A stretch of DNA of 64,000 nt from an uncultured Phycicoccus sp. (lineage in GTDB: Bacteria; Actinomycetota; Actinomycetes; Actinomycetales; Dermatophilaceae). Positions within the stretch are counted from its first letter, which is position 1; each line of letters begins with the position of its first letter. The notes beneath the pieces are model-generated. The model did no database searches. It was not told the DNA's origin and saw only the letters and a program-made list of their open reading frames with translations. Position numbers and translations under genes: made by a program. The DNA lies in contig NZ_CANLZR010000011.1 in the NCBI RefSeq assembly GCF_947495705.1, positions 1 to 64,000 on the forward strand, read 5' to 3'. Below are positions 34,284 through 43,181 of this stretch, in pieces.

Positions 34284-35500
34284 CCGTGAGCGCTGCACTC
34301 GAGGCCGCCCGGCGGCACGGACCCGACCTCGTCGACCTCCGGCGACGGCTGCACCGGGTGCCCGAGGTCGGCCTGCACCTGCCCGAGACCCAGGCCGTGG
34401 TCCTCGAGGCGCTGGCCGGGCTGGACCTCGAGGTGACCACCGGCGCCGGGCTCAGCTCGGTGGTGGCGGTGATGCGGGGCCGGGCCCCGCACTCGGGGGA
34501 GCGGCCCGTCGTCCTCCTCCGCGGCGACATGGACGCGCTGCCGGTGGCCGAGGAGGTGGACGTGCCCTACCGCTCCGAGCGGCCCGGGCGGATGCACGCC
34601 TGCGGGCACGACCTGCACGTCGCCGGGCTCGTCGGCGCCGCCCGGGTGCTCGCCGAGCTGCGGGACGAGCTCGTCGGTGACGTCGTGCTCATGTTCCAGC
34701 CCGCCGAGGAGGGCCCCGGCGGCGCCGAGCCGATGATCGCCGAGGGCGTGCTCGAGGCGGCCGGCCGGCGGGTCGACGCCGCCTACGCCGTCCACGTCTA
34801 CGCGGCCGACCACCCGCGCGGCACCTGGTTCGGCCGGCCGGGCACGCTCATGGCCGCCGCGGACGAGGTGCACGTGCTCGTCCGCGGGGTCGGCGGGCAC
34901 GGGTCGGCTCCCGAACGGACGAGGGACCCGGTGCCGGTGGCGTGCGAGATCGTGCTGGCGCTGCAGACGGCCGTGACGCGCCGGTTCAGCGTCTGGGACC
35001 CGGTCGTGCTGACCGTCGGCCGGGTCGCCGCGGGGACCAAGGACAACATCATCCCCGACGACGCAGCGCTCGAGGCGACGCTGCGGACGTTCTCGGCGGA
35101 GCACCGCGAGCGGGCCCACGCCGTCGTCCGCGAGGTCGCCTCCGGGGTCGCCGCCGCGCACGGGCTGAGCGCCGAGGTGACGATCGCGCACGGGTACCCG
35201 GTCACGGTCAACGACGACGACGAGTTCGCCGTCGCGCGCGGAGTCGTCGTCGACCTGTTCGGGGAGCAGCGCTGGGCCGACATGGTCAACCCCGAGGCCG
35301 GCTCCGAGGACATGTCCTTCGTCCTCGAGCAGGTGCCCGGTGCCTACCTCAACGTGTCGGCCTGTGTGCACGCCGACCACACCCTCGCCGCCGACAACCA
35401 CTCGCCGAGGGCCGCGTTCGACGACTCGGTGGTCCCGGACGTGGCGGCGGCGATGGCCGAGATGGCGCTGCGCCGGACCCGGCAGCTCGCGTCGGGCTGA
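34280..35500 (+). CDS. M20-family amidohydrolase
   Basis: A 406-residue zinc aminoacylase/amidohydrolase (AmhX/hippurate hydrolase type). Metal motifs: LRGDMDALPV, MHACGHDLH and FQPAEEGPGGA; the dimerisation domain begins TWFGRPGTLMAAAD, and EAGSEDMSFVL and HTLAADNHSP close the catalytic domain. It would deacylate an N-acyl amino acid or amide; exact substrate cannot be read. Coupled to prsW by overlap. Confidence 0.9.
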   Translation: MTVSAALEAARRHGPDLVDLRRRLHRVPEVGLHLPETQAVVLEALAGLDLEVTTGAGLSSVVAVMRGRAPHSGERPVVLLRGDMDALPVAEEVDVPYRSERPGRMHACGHDLHVAGLVGAARVLAELRDELVGDVVLMFQPAEEGPGGAEPMIAEGVLEAAGRRVDAAYAVHVYAADHPRGTWFGRPGTLMAAADEVHVLVRGVGGHGSAPERTRDPVPVACEIVLALQTAVTRRFSVWDPVVLTVGRVAAGTKDNIIPDDAALEATLRTFSAEHRERAHAVVREVASGVAAAHGLSAEVTIAHGYPVTVNDDDEFAVARGVVVDLFGEQRWADMVNPEAGSEDMSFVLEQVPGAYLNVSACVHADHTLAADNHSPRAAFDDSVVPDVAAAMAEMALRRTRQLASG

Positions 35501-35524
35501 GCCGCAGCCGGGCTCACGCACACC

Positions 35525-35530
35525 TACACT
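35525..35530 (+). promoter_or_regulatory. Predicted -10 element for tRNA-Arg
   Basis: TACACT, 28 bases before the tRNA 5' end; no clear -35. Confidence 0.35.
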
Positions 35531-35558
35531 GGCGGCGGCGTCCGCCCGGTCGCCACCG

Positions 35559-35632
35559 GCCCCCGTAGCTCAGCCGGATAGAGCAAGAGCCTTCTAATCT
35601 CGAGGTCGCAGGTTCGAGTCCTGCCGGGGGCA
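35559..35632 (+). tRNA. tRNA-Arg (anticodon TCT)
   Basis: Acceptor GCCCCCG pairs with CGGGGGC, discriminator A at 35632. D-arm GCTC/GAGC, anticodon loop CTTCTAA giving TCT, T-arm GCAGG/CCTGC. The anticodon stem has three Watson-Crick pairs with an A-G mismatch at its top and a C-T at its base. Confidence 0.92.
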
Positions 35633-35669
35633 CCCGAGAACGACCTGCGGCGCCTCGGCCGCCACGGAG

Positions 35670-36224
35670 TCAGCCGCCGAGCGGCAGGCGGGCCAGCACG
35701 TCGTGGCGCGGCCGGTGGCCCCGTTCGCGCGGGAGGTGGGACTCCACGACGACGACCTCGCCGACGATCCATTCCGGGCCCGTGTACGTGTCGAGCACGT
35801 GGAGCCAGCGGCTCGCGTCGACCGGCCGGGGGAAGCGGGCCACCGTGAGGTGGGGGCGGAACCGGCCGCCGGCAGGGGCCGCGCCGACGACCGCCGCCGC
35901 CGAGCGCACCCCGCCGGCCAGCGGCGCGACGGCCTCGCCGCCGGCGATCCCGGCCCACAGGACGGTGGCCCGGGTGACGTCGGGGAAGCAGCCGCCGCCG
36001 GAGACGGCGATGGGCACGGGTGCCTGCCCGGCCGCGACGACGCGCAGGGCCTCGACGAGCGGCTCGAGCACCCGGGAGGGAGCGTCCGCCATGAACGCGA
36101 GGGTGACGTGCCATTCGGCCGACGGCAGCCAGCGGGGGCCCGGCACGTCCCGGCGCGGGTCGAGGAACGCGTCGAGGTCCTCGACGGCCGGCGCCGGAGG
36201 GACGACCGCGACGAACACCCGCAT
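35670..36224 (-). CDS. 2'-5' RNA ligase family (ThpR-like) phosphoesterase
   Basis: A 184-residue 2H-phosphoesterase with both H-x-T motifs: EWHVTLAF (about residue 43) and RPHLTVARF (about residue 123). RVFVAVVPP start is typical of ThpR/LigT. The family includes 2',3'-cyclic phosphodiesterases acting on RNA ends. ATG 36224 has a CAGGAT box six bases upstream. Divergent from the GTPase operon. Confidence 0.88.
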   Translation of the reverse strand: MRVFVAVVPPAPAVEDLDAFLDPRRDVPGPRWLPSAEWHVTLAFMADAPSRVLEPLVEALRVVAAGQAPVPIAVSGGGCFPDVTRATVLWAGIAGGEAVAPLAGGVRSAAAVVGAAPAGGRFRPHLTVARFPRPVDASRWLHVLDTYTGPEWIVGEVVVVESHLPRERGHRPRHDVLARLPLGG

Positions 36225-36230
36225 CCCGAC

Positions 36231-36236
36231 ATCCTG
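36231..36236 (-). promoter_or_regulatory. Possible leaderless -10 of the thpR-like gene
   Basis: CAGGAT on the minus strand, six bases before ATG 36224. Confidence 0.35.
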
Positions 36237-36280
36237 GCCCGTCGGGCGGGGGAATGCACGGGGACCCCTCGCCGCCTCGT

Positions 36281-36286
36281 TAGGCT
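36281..36286 (+). promoter_or_regulatory. Leaderless -10 element of the GTPase pair
   Basis: TAGGCT, seven bases before GTG 36294. Confidence 0.6.
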
Positions 36287-36293
36287 GTGTCCC

Positions 36294-38000
36294 GTGGCAG
36301 TGGACCGGGACGTGGAGGCTCTTGTCTCCGCCGTCGAGTCCCTGCGCGGGGAGGTCGAGCAGGCGGTGCTGCCGCTGGACGTCCCCGGGCGCGACGAGGC
36401 CGCCACCGCGCGCCGGCGGCTCCTCGACCAGCTCGACGACTACGTCCTCCCACGGCTGCGCTCCCTCGACGCGCCCCTGCTCGCGGTGGTCGGCGGATCC
36501 ACCGGTGCCGGCAAGTCCACCCTCGTCAACTCCGTCGTCGGCCAGACCGTCAGCCGCACCGGGGTCCTGCGCCCGACCACGACCTCGCCGGTGCTCGTGC
36601 ACCACCCCGAGGACCTCACCTGGTTCGAGGACGAGCGCATCCTGCCCGGGATCGCGCGCGTCACGGGCCGGCAGACCGTCGAGGACCAGCCCGGCACGGT
36701 CCGGCTCGCCGCCTCGGACACCCTCCCGGCGGGCCTGGCCCTGCTCGACGCCCCGGACATCGACTCCGTCGTCTCCGCCAACCGCGAGCTCGCCACCCAG
36801 CTGCTCTCCGCGGCCGACCTGTGGCTCTTCGTCACGACCGCAGCCCGCTACGCCGACGCCGTGCCGTGGGACCTGCTCCGCACCGCGGCCGAGCGCGGCA
36901 CCGCGGTCGCGATCGTCCTGGACCGGGTCCCGCCGGAGGCCGTCGAGGAGATCCGTCCCCACCTGTTCTCGATGCTGCGCGAGCAGGGCCTGCCGACGGC
37001 CCCGATCTTCAGCATCCCCGAGGTGACGCTCGAGGAGGGCCTGCTGCCCGCCTGGACCTTCGCCCGGCTCCGCGACTGGCTCGAGGCGCTCGCCGGTGAC
37101 TCCCGGGCCCGCGACATCGTCGTGAGCCAGACCCTCAGGGGGGCGGTCGGCTCGCTCTCGGACCGGACCCGGGCGCTCGTCGCGGCGAGCCGGGCCCAGC
37201 AGGAGGCCGAGGACGCCCTCGTCGCGGCCGCTCGCGAGGCGTTCGAGGTGGCCCACGGGCGCGTCGCCGACGGGATGACCGACGGCACCCTGCTGCGTGG
37301 CGAGGTCCTGGCCCGCTGGCAGGAGTTCGTGGGCACGGGGGAGTTCTTCCGGCAGGTCGAGTCGACGATCGCCCGCTGGCGCGACCGCATCACCGCCGCC
37401 GTCAAGGGCACGCCCGCGCCGGTCGACACCCTCGGCGAGGCCCTGCACACCGGGGTCGCGGCCCTGCTGCTGGCCAACCTCGAGGCCGCGACCTCCGACA
37501 CGGTGCGCAGCTGGCGACGGCTCCCCGGGGGCCCCGCGGTGCTCGCGGCGAGCCCCGGGCTGGGCTCCCCGTCCCCGGAGGCGACCGCTGCCGTCGAACG
37601 GCTCGTGCGGGCCTGGCAGGGCGAGGTGTTCGACCTCGTCCGCACCGAGGGCCAGGGCCGCCGCACCAACGCCCGGGTCGCCGCGTACGGCGTGAACGCG
37701 ATCGGCCTGTTCCTCATGCTCGTGGCCTTCGCCCAGACGGGCGGGCTCATCGGCGCCGAGGTCGGGATCGCCGGCGGGACGGCACTGCTCGCGCAGCGCG
37801 TGCTCGAGGCGATCTTCGGGGACCAGGCCGTCCGCGACATGGCGACCAAGGCCCGCCGGCGCCTGCTCGAGCTGGCCGACGAGCTGTACGGGCAGGAGCG
37901 GGGACGATTCCTGGCTGCGCTCGCGACCCGGACCGCGCCGCAGGACCAGGCCTCCCGCCTGGAGGCCGCCGGCACCCGGCTCGCGGCGGTCGCGCGATGA
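36294..38000 (+). CDS. Dynamin-like GTPase, first of pair
   Basis: A 568-residue large GTPase. P-loop GGSTGAGKSTL (about residue 64), switch Thr in RPTTTSP, DxxG equivalent LLDAPDID, and LDRVPP near the base-binding position. A helical middle part (about 290-450) precedes a hydrophobic stretch (VNAIGLFLMLVAFAQTGGLIGAEVGIAGGTALL, about 465-500) likely to insert in the membrane. Actinobacterial dynamin-like pairs (DynA/DynB in Streptomyces) act in sporulation septation; this pair is organised similarly but orthology is unproven. Stop overlaps the second GTPase. Confidence 0.82.
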   Translation: MAVDRDVEALVSAVESLRGEVEQAVLPLDVPGRDEAATARRRLLDQLDDYVLPRLRSLDAPLLAVVGGSTGAGKSTLVNSVVGQTVSRTGVLRPTTTSPVLVHHPEDLTWFEDERILPGIARVTGRQTVEDQPGTVRLAASDTLPAGLALLDAPDIDSVVSANRELATQLLSAADLWLFVTTAARYADAVPWDLLRTAAERGTAVAIVLDRVPPEAVEEIRPHLFSMLREQGLPTAPIFSIPEVTLEEGLLPAWTFARLRDWLEALAGDSRARDIVVSQTLRGAVGSLSDRTRALVAASRAQQEAEDALVAAAREAFEVAHGRVADGMTDGTLLRGEVLARWQEFVGTGEFFRQVESTIARWRDRITAAVKGTPAPVDTLGEALHTGVAALLLANLEAATSDTVRSWRRLPGGPAVLAASPGLGSPSPEATAAVERLVRAWQGEVFDLVRTEGQGRRTNARVAAYGVNAIGLFLMLVAFAQTGGLIGAEVGIAGGTALLAQRVLEAIFGDQAVRDMATKARRRLLELADELYGQERGRFLAALATRTAPQDQASRLEAAGTRLAAVAR

Positions 38001-39658
38001 GCCCGCTGCGGATGGGCGCGGCCCGCGGTGCCGTCGTCTCGCCCGAGCGCCTCGCCGCGGCCGCGACGTCGCTGAGCGCCGCCGTCGACGCGGGCGACAC
38101 CGAGCTGCCGGCGGACGAGCGGCGGCGGGCCCACGCCGTCGTCGACAAGGTGGGCCGCCGCACCGCCCTCGTCGGCGGCCACACGGTCGTCGCGCTCGCG
38201 GGAGCCACCGGGAGCGGCAAGTCCTCGCTCTTCAACGCCCTCATCGGGGCCGACGTCGCCACGGTGGGCGTGCGCCGCCCGACGACCTCGACCCCGACCG
38301 CGGCCATCTGGGGTGACGCGCCGGCAGGGGAGCTGCTCGACTGGCTCGGCGTCGGCGCCCGGCACCACGTCGCGGCCGAGGACGGGGCCCAGGTCGGCTC
38401 CCTCGACGGCCTCGTCCTGCTCGACCTGCCCGACGTCGACTCCCGGGAGCTGGCGCACCGCGTCGAGGCCGAGCGGGTGCTCGAGCTCGTCGACCTCTTC
38501 GTCTGGGTCGCCGACCCGCAGAAGTACGCCGACGCCCGCCTCCACGACGACCACGTCGCCACGCTCGCCTCGCACGAGGCCGTGACGATGGCCGTGCTCA
38601 ACCAGTCCGACCGGGTCGCCCCGGAGGACATCCAGCCGCTGCGCACCGACCTCGTCCGGCTCATGGAGCGTGACGGGATGCCGGGCGCCACGGTGCTCGC
38701 CACGTCGGCCCGCACCGGCGCCGGGGTCGACGAGCTGCGCCAGCGCCTGGCGAACGCCGTCGCCGCCCGGACGATGGCCCGCGCCCGGCTCGCCGCCGAC
38801 GTGCGGTCCGCGGCCGGCGCGTTGTCGGCCCACGTGGCACCGGCGGAGGGCGGCGTCGACGACAGCACCCGCGCCGAGCTCCTCGACGCCCTGGCCCGCA
38901 GCGCCGGGGTGCCCGCCGTCGTCGAGGCCGTCGTCCGGGACTACCGGATGGAGGCCGCGGCCGACACGGGCTGGCCCTTCACCCGGTGGGTGCACCGGCT
39001 GCGGGCGCGGCCGCTGCGCCGGCTGCGCCTGGACGGCCGGGACGTGCGGGTCTCGGAGTCCGACGTGCGCTCGGTGCTCGGCCGGTCCTCGCTGCCGCCG
39101 CCGTCCCCGGCGGCCCGCGCCGCGGTCGAGCTGGCCACCCGTCGGGTGGCGGACCGGGCCGGTGCCGACCTCCCGGCGCCGTGGGCCGAGGCGGTGCAGC
39201 GGGCCGCGACGCCCGCAGGCCCGGACCTCGGCGACGCCCTGGACCAGGCCGTCGTGGGGACCTCCCTGTACGCCCGCTCGCCGGTCTGGTGGCGGGTCGC
39301 GGCCCTCGTCCAGCTGCTGCTCGCGGCCGCGGTGGTCGCCGGTCTCCTCTGGCTCGCCGCCTACGTCGTCGCCGGCTGGCTGCAGCTCGACGGCCTGCTC
39401 CCCGAGGCGCCGACGGTCGGGGTGCTGCCCGTCCCGTTCCTCCTCTTCGCGGGCGGGCTCGTGCTCGGCCCGCTCCTGGCCGCGCTGTCGTCGTGGCTCG
39501 CCCGGATCGGGGCGCGCCGCCGCGGCACGGTCATGGATGCCCGGCTGCGGTCCTCGATCGAGACGGTCGCCGACGGCGAGATCCTCGCGCCCGTCCGGCG
39601 TGTCCTCGACCGGCACGCCGCGACCCGCGAGGCGCTGCGGCACGCCGCCGACGTCTGA
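37997..39658 (+). CDS. Dynamin-like/YfjP-type GTPase, second of pair
   Basis: A 553-residue protein: P-loop AGATGSGKSSL (about residue 72), RRPTTSTPT, LLDLPDVDS, LNQSDRV (N-x-x-D base motif, about residue 200) and SARTGAGVDEL. Two hydrophobic segments near the end (LVQLLLAAAVVAGLLWLAAYV; VPFLLFAGGLVLGPLLAAL, about 435-500) anchor it. ATG overlaps the first GTPase stop, so the two are probably made in equal amounts and may form a complex. Converges on the LD-carboxypeptidase with nine bases between stops. Confidence 0.85.
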   Translation: MSPLRMGAARGAVVSPERLAAAATSLSAAVDAGDTELPADERRRAHAVVDKVGRRTALVGGHTVVALAGATGSGKSSLFNALIGADVATVGVRRPTTSTPTAAIWGDAPAGELLDWLGVGARHHVAAEDGAQVGSLDGLVLLDLPDVDSRELAHRVEAERVLELVDLFVWVADPQKYADARLHDDHVATLASHEAVTMAVLNQSDRVAPEDIQPLRTDLVRLMERDGMPGATVLATSARTGAGVDELRQRLANAVAARTMARARLAADVRSAAGALSAHVAPAEGGVDDSTRAELLDALARSAGVPAVVEAVVRDYRMEAAADTGWPFTRWVHRLRARPLRRLRLDGRDVRVSESDVRSVLGRSSLPPPSPAARAAVELATRRVADRAGADLPAPWAEAVQRAATPAGPDLGDALDQAVVGTSLYARSPVWWRVAALVQLLLAAAVVAGLLWLAAYVVAGWLQLDGLLPEAPTVGVLPVPFLLFAGGLVLGPLLAALSSWLARIGARRRGTVMDARLRSSIETVADGEILAPVRRVLDRHAATREALRHAADV

Positions 39659-39667
39659 GCGGAGAGG

Positions 39668-40675
39668 TCAGGCCAGTCGCTGCACGATCTCGCGGGTCTC
39701 CCCGTCCACGGTGACCGTTGCCAGCGCCCCGTTGACGAGCGGGAGGTGCGGCGGGACGTGGCCGATCTCCAGGTCGAGGACGATCGGGAGCCCGAGCCGG
39801 CCGAGAGCGTCGAGGACGGCCTCGCGCTGGGTCATCCCTGGGCTGTCCGCCGCGTTCGTCCGGCCCACGAGGACCGCCCGGGCGTGCTCGAACCACCCGG
39901 CGAGGCGCAGCCCGTGCAGGTTCCGGCAGATCGTCGCCGCGTCGTCCCCGGAGGCCTCGACGTAGACGACGAGCCCGTCCTCCGCGTGCCGCCGGCCGAA
40001 CGCGGCGACATCGCCGTACGGGGTGCCGGCGAGGTTGGCGAGGGTCTCGACGCAGCCGCCGACGAGCCGGCCGCTCACGTGGAGGGTGTCGGCGCCGTGG
40101 AGTGTCCACGCGCCGGCGCCGACCTGCTTCCAGGTGGTGGCGCGGCTGTCCTCCTCGAACCGCCACCAGTCGGCGACGAGGCCGGAGTCCCGTTGCCGGT
40201 GCGGACCCGGCGCCGAGACGATGTCGAGCCAGCGGAGCAGGCCCGCGGGCGGGGTGTACGGGGTGTCGGCGAGGTTGTCGCCGTGGACGGTGGCCCAGCC
40301 GAGGCGGGTCGTCACGGGCAGCAGGACGGTCGAGATGTCCGAGAAGCCGACGAGCCAGGTCGGATCCGCGGCCGCCAGGGCGTCCCAGTCGAGCAGGTCG
40401 ATGAGGTCGATCGCGGTCTCCCCGCCCCACGGAGGGACGACGCACCGGATCGCCGGGTCGCACAGCATCGCCGTGAGCTCCGCGGCCCGGACCGCGGCGG
40501 GGGCCGAGGTGATGCCGGTGCCGTCCATGGCCGCACCGACGACGACGTCGTAGCCGGCCTCGCGCAGCCAGCCGACGCAGAAGTCGATGCGGTCGGCAGC
40601 CGGCCCCGCCACGCCGGACGAGGGTGAGGTCACGCCGATCCGGTCACCGCGTCGCAGGGGGGCAGGGAAACGCAT
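39668..40675 (-). CDS. S66 LD-carboxypeptidase family protein
   Basis: A 335-residue serine peptidase of the LdcA/MccF family that cuts L,D bonds in murein peptides or resists microcin-C-like compounds. RGDRIGVTSPSSGVAG start; nucleophile Ser in VGFSDIST; PPWGGETAIDLID before it; HVPPHLPLVNGA near the end carries the His. ATG 40675 has a CACGAT box six bases upstream. The presence of a WWRFEEDS segment points to the MccF side of the family (inference). Confidence 0.85.
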   Translation of the reverse strand: MRFPAPLRRGDRIGVTSPSSGVAGPAADRIDFCVGWLREAGYDVVVGAAMDGTGITSAPAAVRAAELTAMLCDPAIRCVVPPWGGETAIDLIDLLDWDALAAADPTWLVGFSDISTVLLPVTTRLGWATVHGDNLADTPYTPPAGLLRWLDIVSAPGPHRQRDSGLVADWWRFEEDSRATTWKQVGAGAWTLHGADTLHVSGRLVGGCVETLANLAGTPYGDVAAFGRRHAEDGLVVYVEASGDDAATICRNLHGLRLAGWFEHARAVLVGRTNAADSPGMTQREAVLDALGRLGLPIVLDLEIGHVPPHLPLVNGALATVTVDGETREIVQRLA

Positions 40676-40681
40676 CACCGC

Positions 40682-40687
40682 ATCGTG
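40682..40687 (-). promoter_or_regulatory. Possible leaderless -10 of the LD-carboxypeptidase gene
   Basis: CACGAT on the minus strand, six bases before ATG 40675. Confidence 0.3.
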
Positions 40688-40737
40688 CCAGCCCGAGTCC
40701 CGGTTCCGCCTGCTGGTTCCGGGCGGTGGGGGAGCGG

Positions 40738-40776
40738 TCGTCCACAGGTCGTCGCCGGGCAGGCCCCTCGTCCACA
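40738..40776. promoter_or_regulatory. Two DnaA-box-like direct repeats
   Basis: TCGTCCACAGGTC (40738) and TCGTCCACAGATC (40768) differ at one base and start 30 bases apart, about three helical turns. TCGTCCACA matches the actinobacterial DnaA box TTGTCCACA at eight of nine places. They lie between the LD-carboxypeptidase start and the SSB-like gene, so DnaA or another regulator could act on either. Confidence 0.45.
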
Positions 40777-40865
40777 GATCCGCCCGCGGCCGTTGTCGGG
40801 GCGCGCGGCGGCGACGAGCGTGGTGCTCGCCGGGCCGGGAGGCGGCCCCGCGGGAGGAGCACACG

Positions 40866-41393
40866 ATGTACGAGACCTACACGACCGTCCAGGGGCGCCT
40901 CGTCGCCGACCCCGTCGTCAAGCAGGGGCGCTACGGGGACTTCACGACCTTCCGGGTCGCGCAGTCCGAGCGGCACCCGGTGCGCGAGGAGCCCGGCCGC
41001 TGGGCCGACTCCGAGCCGAGCTTCTACGACGTGTCCGTGTCGCGCGGCGCCGGGGAGAACGCCGCGCGCAGTTTGCGCAAGGGGCACCCCGTCCTCGTGC
41101 ACGGGCGGCTGCGGGTGCGCCAGTTCCGGCGCGACGACGGCTCCTACGGCACCGCGGTCGAGCTCGAGGCCTACGCCCTCGGTCACGACCTGCGGTGGGG
41201 GAGCACGACGTACACCCGCAACGGCGACCTGGCCCCTGCGCTGCCGGCCGGGGACGGCGGCGTCGGCGACCCGGAGCGGGACCCCTACGTCGTGCTCGAC
41301 GGCGGGATGGCCCCCGAGTCGACGCCCGGACCCGGCAGAGGGCATGCCGACAGCGGGCCGCTCGTCCCGCCCGCCGAGGAGCAGGTCGCCTGA
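40866..41393 (+). CDS. Single-stranded DNA-binding protein paralogue
   Basis: A 175-residue OB-fold protein: TVQGRLVADPVVKQGRYGDFTTFRVAQ, FYDVSVSRGAGENAARSLRKGHPVLVHGRL and GTAVELEAYALGHDLRWG match SSB core strands. The C terminus (PPAEEQVA) lacks the acidic DDDIPF-type tip used to recruit partners, so it is a paralogue rather than the replicative SSB, which is also normally found between rpsF and rpsR. ATG 40866 has GGGAGGAG seven bases upstream, a strong site. Confidence 0.88.
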   Translation: MYETYTTVQGRLVADPVVKQGRYGDFTTFRVAQSERHPVREEPGRWADSEPSFYDVSVSRGAGENAARSLRKGHPVLVHGRLRVRQFRRDDGSYGTAVELEAYALGHDLRWGSTTYTRNGDLAPALPAGDGGVGDPERDPYVVLDGGMAPESTPGPGRGHADSGPLVPPAEEQVA

Positions 41394-41444
41394 CCACGCC
41401 TCCGGGGGCGCCGCCGCGGATTCGGGCCGGGCCCCCGGGCTCGT

Positions 41445-41450
41445 TACGCT
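41445..41450 (+). promoter_or_regulatory. Leaderless -10 element of ettA
   Basis: TACGCT with six bases to ATG 41457. Confidence 0.6.
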
Positions 41451-41456
41451 GGGCCC

Positions 41457-43139
41457 ATGCCCGAGTTCATCTATGTGATGTCGCGTGCCCGCAAGGCGCA
41501 CGGCGACAAGGTCATCCTCGACGACGTCACCCTGTCGTTCCTGCCCGGCGCCAAGATCGGCGTCGTCGGCCCGAACGGTGCCGGGAAGTCGTCGGTGCTG
41601 AAGATCATGGCCGGCCTGGACCAGCCGTCCAACGGCGAGGCGCGCCTCACCCCGGGCTACACCGTCGGCATCCTCATGCAGGAGCCCGAGCTCAACGAGG
41701 AGAAGACGGTCCTCGGCAACGTCGAGGAGGGCGCGGGCGAGATCAAGGCCAAGCTCGACCGGTACAACGAGATCTCGGCCGAGATGGCCGAGCCCGACGC
41801 CGACTTCGACGCCCTGATGGCCGAGATGGGCCAGCTCCAGGAGGCCATCGACGCCGCCGACGCCTGGGACCTCGACTCCCAGCTCGAGCAGGCCATGGAC
41901 GCGCTGCGCTGCCCCCCGCCGGACGCCGACGTCACGGTCCTCTCCGGCGGTGAGCGCCGCCGGGTGGCCCTGTGCAAGCTGCTCCTGCAGAAGCCGGACC
42001 TGCTGCTGCTCGACGAGCCGACGAACCACCTCGACGCCGAGTCCGTGCTGTGGCTCGAGCAGCACCTCGCGAACTACGCCGGCGCCGTCGTCGCCGTCAC
42101 GCACGACCGGTACTTCATGGACAACGTCGCCGAGTGGATCCTCGAGCTGGACCGCGGCCGGGCCTACCCCTACGAGGGCAACTACTCGACCTACCTCGAG
42201 AAGAAGCAGGCCCGCCTCCAGGTCCAGGGCAAGAAGGACGCCAAGCTCTCCAAGCGCCTCGCCGAGGAGCTCGAGTGGGTCCGGTCCAACGCCAAGGCCA
42301 AGCAGACCAAGTCCAAGGCACGCCTCCAGCGGTACGAGGAGATGGCGGCCGAGGCCGACCGCACCCGCAAGCTCGACTTCGACGAGATCCAGATCCCGCC
42401 GGGCCCGCGCCTCGGCAGCAAGGTCATCGAGGTCACGAACCTCACGAAGGGCTTCGGCGACCGCGTCCTCATCGAGGATCTCTCGTTCACTTTGCCGCGC
42501 AACGGCATCGTCGGGGTCATCGGGCCCAACGGGGTCGGCAAGACCACCCTGTTCAAGACGATCGTGGGCTTGGAGGAGGCCGACGGCGGGTCCGTCACCG
42601 TCGGCGAGACCGTGAAGATCTCCTACGTCGACCAGAGCCGCGGCGGCCTCGACCCGAACAAGAACCTCTGGGAGACCGTCTCCGGCGGCCACGACTACAT
42701 CAACGTCGGCCACGTCGAGATCCCGTCCCGGGCGTACGTCAGCCAGTTCGGGTTCAAGGGCCCGGACCAGCAGAAGAAGGCCGGGATCCTCTCCGGCGGC
42801 GAGCGCAACCGGCTGAACCTCGCGCTCACCCTCAAGGAGGGTGGCAACCTCCTGCTGCTCGACGAGCCGACGAACGACCTCGACGTCGAGACCCTCGGCT
42901 CGCTCGAGAACGCGCTCCTGGAGTTCCCCGGCTGTGCCGTCGTCATCAGCCACGACCGGTGGTTCCTCGACCGGGTCGCGACCCACATCCTGGCCTACGA
43001 GGGCACCGACGAGAACCCGGCGCGCTGGTACTGGTTCGAGGGCAACTTCGACTCCTACGAGAAGAACAAGGTCGAGCGCCTCGGCGAGGACGCGGCCCGC
43101 CCGCACCGGGTCACCTACCGCAAGCTGACCCGCGACTGA
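41457..43139 (+). CDS. ettA: ABC-F translation factor EttA
   Basis: A 560-residue ABC-F ATPase that gates the first peptide bond on the ribosome by ATP level. Two ABC cassettes: GPNGAGKSSV (residue about 40) with LSGGERRRVAL and LLLDEPTNHLDAES; GPNGVGKTTL with LSGGERNRLNL and LLLDEPTNDLDVET. Arm domain in the first cassette (LNEEKTVLGNVEEGAGEIKAK) and linker (KRLAEELEWVRSNAKAKQTKSKAR) fit EttA rather than Uup. Length matches. Leaderless ATG. Confidence 0.95.
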   Translation: MPEFIYVMSRARKAHGDKVILDDVTLSFLPGAKIGVVGPNGAGKSSVLKIMAGLDQPSNGEARLTPGYTVGILMQEPELNEEKTVLGNVEEGAGEIKAKLDRYNEISAEMAEPDADFDALMAEMGQLQEAIDAADAWDLDSQLEQAMDALRCPPPDADVTVLSGGERRRVALCKLLLQKPDLLLLDEPTNHLDAESVLWLEQHLANYAGAVVAVTHDRYFMDNVAEWILELDRGRAYPYEGNYSTYLEKKQARLQVQGKKDAKLSKRLAEELEWVRSNAKAKQTKSKARLQRYEEMAAEADRTRKLDFDEIQIPPGPRLGSKVIEVTNLTKGFGDRVLIEDLSFTLPRNGIVGVIGPNGVGKTTLFKTIVGLEEADGGSVTVGETVKISYVDQSRGGLDPNKNLWETVSGGHDYINVGHVEIPSRAYVSQFGFKGPDQQKKAGILSGGERNRLNLALTLKEGGNLLLLDEPTNDLDVETLGSLENALLEFPGCAVVISHDRWFLDRVATHILAYEGTDENPARWYWFEGNFDSYEKNKVERLGEDAARPHRVTYRKLTRD

Positions 43140-43168
43140 CCACCCGCTGCCGGGGGCCGCGTCGCGGC

Positions 43169-43174
43169 TAGGGT
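43169..43174 (+). promoter_or_regulatory. Leaderless -10 element of the GT2 gene
   Basis: TAGGGT, seven bases before GTG 43182; this favours that start over the GTG at 43173, which overlaps the box. Confidence 0.55.
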
Positions 43175-43181
43175 GTCCGGC

